From positions 62,001 through 126,000 of the forward strand of contig NZ_CP026949.1 in the NCBI RefSeq assembly GCF_003065425.1: DNA of 64,000 bases, read 5' to 3'. The translations under genes and the position numbers were made by a program. The notes under the pieces were generated by a model. That model was not told the origin of the DNA and did no database searches. It saw nothing but the letters and a program-made list of their open reading frames with translations. Shown piece after piece: positions 60,169 to 64,000 of the stretch. Within the stretch, counting starts at the first letter, position 1. The number at the start of each line of letters is the position of its first letter. The stretch is from Mycetocola zhujimingii. GTDB taxonomy: Bacteria > Actinomycetota > Actinomycetes > Actinomycetales > Microbacteriaceae.

Positions 60169-61419
60169 ATGACGGATGCACCGCTGTTCAGGAGCCGGGA
60201 CTTCCGGTTGCTTCTGATCGGCCAGACCACGAGTCAGCTGGGATCTCAGGTCAGCGGCGTGGCCATCCCCCTGCTCGCCGTACTCACGCTCGACGCGTCG
60301 CCGATCGAGCTTGGCCTCGTCACCGCGTCGTCCACGCTCGCGTTCGCGCTCATCGGTCTGCCGGCGGGGGCGTGGCTGGACCGGTGGGTCAAGCTTCCCG
60401 TGCTCGTGGCGAGCGACATCGCGAGGGCGCTGCTGCTCGCGACCATTCCTCTCGCCGCACTTGTCGGCATCCTGAACATCACGCATCTCGTGGTTGTCTC
60501 CCTGCTCACGGGATTTGCCCGGGTGTTCTTCGATGTCGGCTACCAGAGTTACCTTCCTGTCGTGCTCGGCAAGGACCGGGTGCTCGCCGGTAACTCGTCA
60601 ATGGAGGCTATCCGCGCGTCAGGACAGGTCATCGGTCCCGGCCTTGGTGGCGGGCTTGTCGGAGTGATCGGCGCGGCGAACGTCGTGCTGACCCAGGCGG
60701 TGACCTTCGCCGTCTCCGCCGTCTGTCTTCTCGCCATCCGCACGCGGGAGGCACCGATACCGGTTCACCCCGATCGCCCCAGGCTCGGCGCACAGATCCG
60801 CGAGGGGCTCGTGTTCGTCGCGCACAACCGCATACTCCGGGCAACGGCGCTCGCGAGTGCAGCGGGGAACTTCTCGTTCGCCATCGCGTCGGCGGTGACG
60901 TTCATCTTCGCGTCCCGCACCCTCGAGCTCTCGCCGCTTGCCATCGGGGTGATCGTGTCTGTGGGGTCGGTCTCGGCCATTATCGGTGCAGCATTCACAC
61001 CGCGGATCTCCCGCCGGGTGGGGAGCGTCAGGATCATCTGGCTCTCGCTCGCGGTTACCGGTCCGTTCGCCCTGCTGACGCCGCTTTCCCAGCCCGGGTG
61101 GCTGGTTCTCCTCGCGGCGGTCGGGATGTCTGTGGGAGAACTCGGTCAGATTATCTACGCGGTGACGAACGTCAGCCTGCGGCAGCGGCTCTGCCCGGAC
61201 GCGATGCTGAGTCGGGTCAATGCGACGATGCGAGTGCTCATCATGGGATTGTTCCCCCTCGGCGCTCTGGTCGGCGGAGTGCTCGGGGAGCTGATCGGCC
61301 TCCGGGGGACGCTCTTTGTCGCGGGCGGGCTGATGGTGCTGTCGCCGATTCCGTTGATGGCTGTATTCGGTCGCATCCGCGACATCGAACAACTGGAGAG
61401 CTGGCACCGTCCAGGGTAA
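60169..61419 (+). CDS. MFS transporter (EntS/tetracycline-efflux-like)
   Basis: 416 residues with twelve helices. It starts LFRSRDFRLLLIGQTTSQLG, the common opening of the EntS/MFS_3 branch, which exports siderophores and macrolides; AWLDRWVKLPVL and the double-Arg loop ISRRVGSVRI are also present. The substrate is unknown. AGGGAAGCC precedes the ATG at 60169. The open frame runs far upstream inside the previous gene and is not used. Confidence 0.87.
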   Translation: MTDAPLFRSRDFRLLLIGQTTSQLGSQVSGVAIPLLAVLTLDASPIELGLVTASSTLAFALIGLPAGAWLDRWVKLPVLVASDIARALLLATIPLAALVGILNITHLVVVSLLTGFARVFFDVGYQSYLPVVLGKDRVLAGNSSMEAIRASGQVIGPGLGGGLVGVIGAANVVLTQAVTFAVSAVCLLAIRTREAPIPVHPDRPRLGAQIREGLVFVAHNRILRATALASAAGNFSFAIASAVTFIFASRTLELSPLAIGVIVSVGSVSAIIGAAFTPRISRRVGSVRIIWLSLAVTGPFALLTPLSQPGWLVLLAAVGMSVGELGQIIYAVTNVSLRQRLCPDAMLSRVNATMRVLIMGLFPLGALVGGVLGELIGLRGTLFVAGGLMVLSPIPLMAVFGRIRDIEQLESWHRPG

Positions 61420-61545
61420 GCAGTTTGAGCCATCGGAGTCGGCGCTGCACATTCCTTGTCGTACTCGGGCCGTGCTCGCAAGGCCCTTGCTGCGTTGTGC
61501 GGCTCCGGCATACGGTCGATGTAACGCAACACGAAGGAGATACGC

Positions 61546-61791
61546 ATGACTGACGCAGAATCGCCGAAGAACGCCCTTCCCGACGGACTGGCCGCGACCC
61601 CTGAGGTCGTTGACGCTCAGTTTGTCGAACAGGGATACAGCGAGGACATTGTCTCCTCGCCCGAGATCCGTGCGCAGGACTACGAGGGTGACAACCCGGT
61701 CCTCAAGGAGCACTACAACAACTCGGATGCCGATCCAGAGGCTGCCGACGAGATCCTCGATGAGCAGATCGACGGACGCACCGACGGTTAG
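61546..61791 (+). CDS. small acidic protein of unknown function
   Basis: 81 residues, very rich in Asp and Glu, with no Cys, Trp or membrane segment (VVDAQFVEQGYSEDIVSSPE, NNSDADPEAADEILDEQIDG). Probably disordered and cytoplasmic. A strong ribosome site, AAGGAGATACGC, precedes the ATG, and a hairpin terminator follows, so it is a real, independently expressed gene. I do not recognise the family. Confidence 0.75.
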   Translation: MTDAESPKNALPDGLAATPEVVDAQFVEQGYSEDIVSSPEIRAQDYEGDNPVLKEHYNNSDADPEAADEILDEQIDGRTDG

Positions 61792-61811
61792 TCGATAGCT
61801 TCATCCACCTT

Positions 61812-61853
61812 CGCCGCCGTAGCGGGCTCTTCACAGGGCGCGCTACGGCGGCG
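61812..61853 (+). terminator. hairpin after the small acidic gene
   Basis: A perfect 13-bp stem, CGCCGCCGTAGCG with its inverse, and a 16-base loop lie 20 bp after the stop codon. No T-tract. Confidence 0.75.
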
Positions 61854-61871
61854 TTGTGCGTTGTACTGCAA

Positions 61872-61913
61872 CTGAAAGTGGCGTCCACGCCTGCAGCGGG
61901 GCGTCCATTTCAG
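61872..61913. repeat. imperfect hairpin with internal direct repeats
   Basis: CTGAAA-G-TGG and CCA-TTTCAG form the ends, and GGCGTCCA occurs twice inside, at 61880 and 61900. It lies just after the previous terminator and before the end of the HNH gene. Confidence 0.45.
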
Positions 61914-61947
61914 CGTCGCATTCGACTCCGATTTCGGCCGGTGCCAG

Positions 61948-63816
61948 CTAGCCTTCGCCCTGGTCCGGCGGCGTGTACCAGGTTTCCATGACCCGCCGGT
62001 TGGATTCCCGACGCCGAGGTACCCGCGGCGGATCGGCAGGGCGGTCGCGGTTCGCTGGCCTGGAGGTCCCCGAGGGTGAAGCCGGGCCCGCCGGCGACCC
62101 CGGCACCTGCCGCGGCGCTGCCGCGGGCATTTGTGGTGGGTCTGCGCCGGGTATCGGTGCCCCGTCGCCCTGTGCCGTCTGGCTGGCGCGTTGTTCGCGT
62201 CGTTCGCGTTGTTCGCGTTGCTTTCGTTGTTCGAGTGCTCGGGGTGGGGCCTGTTTCAGGGCGGAGCGGCTGCGGAGGGGACGCGGTTTTTGCTCGGGGT
62301 CGAGAGTCTTGGGTGGGATGGCCGAGTACCTGGTGCCGTCGCGGACGATTTTCCAGCCGTTGTTGTGGATGAGCATGTGGTCTTCGCGGCAGACGAGGAT
62401 TCCGTCGGCGATGTTAGTGAGTCCGTGGTCGGCGGCCCATTCGTTGATGTGGTGGGCTTCGGTGTAGGACGGGGGTCTGGTGCAGTCTTCGAAGACGCAG
62501 CCGCCGTCACGGATGGCGAGGGCGATGCGTTGCTTGGTGGTGAAGCGCCGTTGTTCCCGGCCGACATCGAGCGGATTGTTGTTCTGGTCGACGCGGATAG
62601 GGCGGGTCCCGGTGGTGCAGATGTTCCGTTCCATGATGTTGCCGGGGATGGCTTCTCCGGTGTCTTCGTTGAATCCGGTGCCGGTGAGGTGTCCGTCGGC
62701 ATCGCGGGTGTCGAGCTGGTCCTGGGTGATCACGATTCGGACGCCGGGTTGGCGGTTTCCGAATGCGGTGTTCGGGTCGGCTTCGGCGCCGGCTTTGAGG
62801 GTCGCCATCAGGAGGTCGAACACGAGCTGGTCGTTGCTGCGGGGGTCGTCGATGAGGCGTTGGGCGCGTTCGGCGTCGGCGGGGTCGATCGTGCGGGGGC
62901 CACCGCGGCGGGGTCGCATTCCGGCGCCGACGAGCTGGTCGATGTAGGCGGCTGATTCGTCGTCGAACTCGACCCACGCGGTTCTCACACCGTCGGCGGA
63001 GCGGGAGAAGCGCCATTTACGGTTCTCGAAGTGTTGGTCCCAGCGAAGCCGGACGCCGACGGGATCGATTTGGTCGCGGAGGAACCGGGCCCGCCGGCCG
63101 AGCTCGTCGGCGTTGGTGCCGGCGGCGTCGGTAAGGAGCTGCTCGGCCGAGATCCGGAGGTCGTCGACGCTGACGCGTTCGTTGGGTTCGCCCAGGCCTC
63201 GCATGATGATCGTGACAGCTTCGGGCTTCAATACCCGGTCGCGGACCGCGCGGGTGAGGGGTTCATGCCACGGAATCTCGGGTGCCGGTCGGATCGCCGA
63301 GGACCCTGCGTCCGAACCGTCCGAACCGTCCGACCCATCGGCACTGCCAGAATCATCCGAACCATCGGCACCGCCGCCCAGTCCATCGAAGAGGCCGTCG
63401 CCGGAGCCTGTGATCCCGACCGGGTGGGTGGCGGCATCCGCCTCGCCCATCGCTTCACCGAGCTTCACCTGCCGCGCCGCTTCGACCCGGGTGGATCCGG
63501 TCAATCGTTGCACCATGTCGACGGCATTGTGGTCGCCGTGACGTTTGGCCAACCCGGAGTAACCGAGCTCACGAGCAGAACGCTTCGCGACCACACCAGC
63601 GGTCGCAGCGACCACGGCATCCGCCTCGGACCGCAACCGTGACGCATCACGCAGCAGCCCCTCCAGATCGGAATCAGTCGCCCGATCAATCAGCAGAGAC
63701 AACGTCTGGTCCGCGGCAGAAATTACTGAACCGGCGGAGGAGAGAGGTTCAAGCGCAGCGATCCGATCGCACACACTCTGTGCAATCTGTCGAATCTGCT
63801 CCGAGATCTGAACCAT
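61948..63816 (-). CDS. DUF222 / 13E12-type HNH endonuclease
   Basis: 622 residues. The helical DUF222 region (about 20-330: RSARELGYSGLAKRHGDHNA) is interrupted by a Gly/Ser/Asp stretch at about 145-170. The HNH nuclease follows (about 455-505): CVFEDCTRPPSYTEAHHINE, then HMLIHNNGWKI. A long Arg/Gln/Pro-rich tail (KQREQRERREQRA) ends it. This family is repeated in actinobacterial genomes (13E12 in Mycobacterium); its role is not settled. The start is ATG at 63816, 6 bases after a TAAAAT box; an in-frame TTG lies two codons upstream. A LexA-type SOS box overlaps its -35 region. Confidence 0.92.
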   Translation of the reverse strand: MVQISEQIRQIAQSVCDRIAALEPLSSAGSVISAADQTLSLLIDRATDSDLEGLLRDASRLRSEADAVVAATAGVVAKRSARELGYSGLAKRHGDHNAVDMVQRLTGSTRVEAARQVKLGEAMGEADAATHPVGITGSGDGLFDGLGGGADGSDDSGSADGSDGSDGSDAGSSAIRPAPEIPWHEPLTRAVRDRVLKPEAVTIIMRGLGEPNERVSVDDLRISAEQLLTDAAGTNADELGRRARFLRDQIDPVGVRLRWDQHFENRKWRFSRSADGVRTAWVEFDDESAAYIDQLVGAGMRPRRGGPRTIDPADAERAQRLIDDPRSNDQLVFDLLMATLKAGAEADPNTAFGNRQPGVRIVITQDQLDTRDADGHLTGTGFNEDTGEAIPGNIMERNICTTGTRPIRVDQNNNPLDVGREQRRFTTKQRIALAIRDGGCVFEDCTRPPSYTEAHHINEWAADHGLTNIADGILVCREDHMLIHNNGWKIVRDGTRYSAIPPKTLDPEQKPRPLRSRSALKQAPPRALEQRKQREQRERREQRASQTAQGDGAPIPGADPPQMPAAAPRQVPGSPAGPASPSGTSRPANRDRPADPPRVPRRRESNRRVMETWYTPPDQGEG

Positions 63817-63822
63817 GCTCAA

Positions 63823-63828
63823 ATTTTA
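63823..63828 (-). promoter_or_regulatory. -10 box of the HNH gene
   Basis: TAAAAT on the minus strand, 6 bases before the ATG at 63816. With 17-bp spacing the -35 would be TTCGAT at 63846-63851, inside the SOS box. The surrounding 75 bp are unusually AT-rich for this genome. Confidence 0.65.
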
Positions 63829-63846
63829 CCAAAGAACAGACGAAAA

Positions 63847-63862
63847 TCGAAGCTATGTTCGA
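63847..63862. promoter_or_regulatory. LexA-type SOS box
   Basis: TCGAAG-CTAT-GTTCGA differs from the actinobacterial and Gram-positive SOS consensus TCGAAC-N4-GTTCGA at one base. It covers the -35 region of the HNH gene, so LexA would repress it and DNA damage would switch it on. Confidence 0.75.
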
Positions 63863-63895
63863 AATATTCTCCTGTTTATGGTTGTGGAGGAATTG

Positions 63896-64000
63896 ATGCC
63901 CGCGACCTCGCCGCCGACTCGCCACCGAAACCGACGCCGACCCCGGCCGCCGAGCTACGCGACGACGCCGTTCGCGGCCGCGTGTTCCTCGCAGAGCGGG
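63896..64000 (+). other. right-edge sequence, possible start of a further gene
   Basis: GTGGAGGAATTG is followed by ATG at 63896, a good ribosome site, and the frame stays open to the window edge. The 35 predicted residues (MPATSPPTRHRNRRRPRPPS...) are not protein-like, whereas a frame one base earlier reads more naturally (DARDLAADSPPKP) but has no start codon. The gene, if any, is cut off and cannot be identified. Confidence 0.2.

Noticed and set aside
61948-63816. The HNH gene as an intact homing element or mobile intron
   Set aside because: No split host gene, terminal repeats or intron structure is visible; it has its own regulated promoter and looks like an ordinary gene.

Overview
The window is chromosomal DNA from a high-GC actinobacterium, most likely a member of the Microbacteriaceae. 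This rests on GC-rich codon use, CarD, the mismatch endonuclease NucS, a DUF222/13E12-type HNH protein, HemQ with the coproporphyrin-dependent heme route, single-chain glycyl-tRNA synthetase, and start signals typical of actinobacteria (many apparently leaderless genes with a TANNNT box 6-7 bases before the start codon). There is no rRNA, tRNA, CRISPR array, complete insertion sequence or prophage that I can support.

Layout. 1-6.6 kb: a truncated MFS exporter, a YibE/F membrane protein, a flavin oxidase, an AI-2E family permease, CarD and a TetR regulator with its operator. 6.7-10.6 kb: a small Cys/His protein, two DnaA-box-like palindromes, an M23 peptidase-like protein, a coiled-coil membrane protein and a HAD phosphatase. 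10.8-18.1 kb: a large secreted esterase, NucS, an MFS transporter divergent from a LacI regulator with a perfect 16-bp operator between them, a FUSC protein and an acetyltransferase. 18.2-21.9 kb: an ABC exporter plus two-component system. 22-27.7 kb: GH15 hydrolase, SDR, serine hydrolase, MATE pump and an acetyltransferase. 27.8-38.5 kb: duplicated glyoxalase-like genes among hairpin repeats, an LPXTG surface protein, a lipoprotein, a DHA2 pump with divergent TetR, an M13 peptidase, a beta-lactamase-fold hydrolase and a bile-salt-hydrolase-like enzyme that looks acquired. 38.5-42.7 kb: a hydrolase-Nudix fusion, a second hydrolase, a pair of repeats, glyS and a DUF4190 protein.

The core of the window is 42.8-56.7 kb. 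It holds the whole route from glutamyl-tRNA to heme b: hemA, hemL, hemB, hemC, hemD, hemE, hemY (cgoX), hemH (cpfC) and hemQ (chdC). All but hemA lie on the plus strand, in blocks with 4-bp start/stop overlaps. hemA lies on the minus strand behind two paralogous three-helix membrane proteins of unknown function. Three small membrane-associated genes sit inside the plus-strand block, between hemY and hemQ. After the cluster come a protein with a histone-H1-like tail, a YhdH-type reductase, two MFS exporters, a small acidic protein, and a DUF222 HNH endonuclease whose promoter carries a LexA-type SOS box.

The least ordinary points are: the SOS box over the HNH promoter; a GTG start module repeated three times in front of the GH15 gene; the paralogue pair between hemA and hemE; the bile-salt-hydrolase-like gene; a hydrolase-Nudix fusion; hairpin-bounded intergenic repeat families; and a strong excess of the octamer CGGATGCC on both strands.
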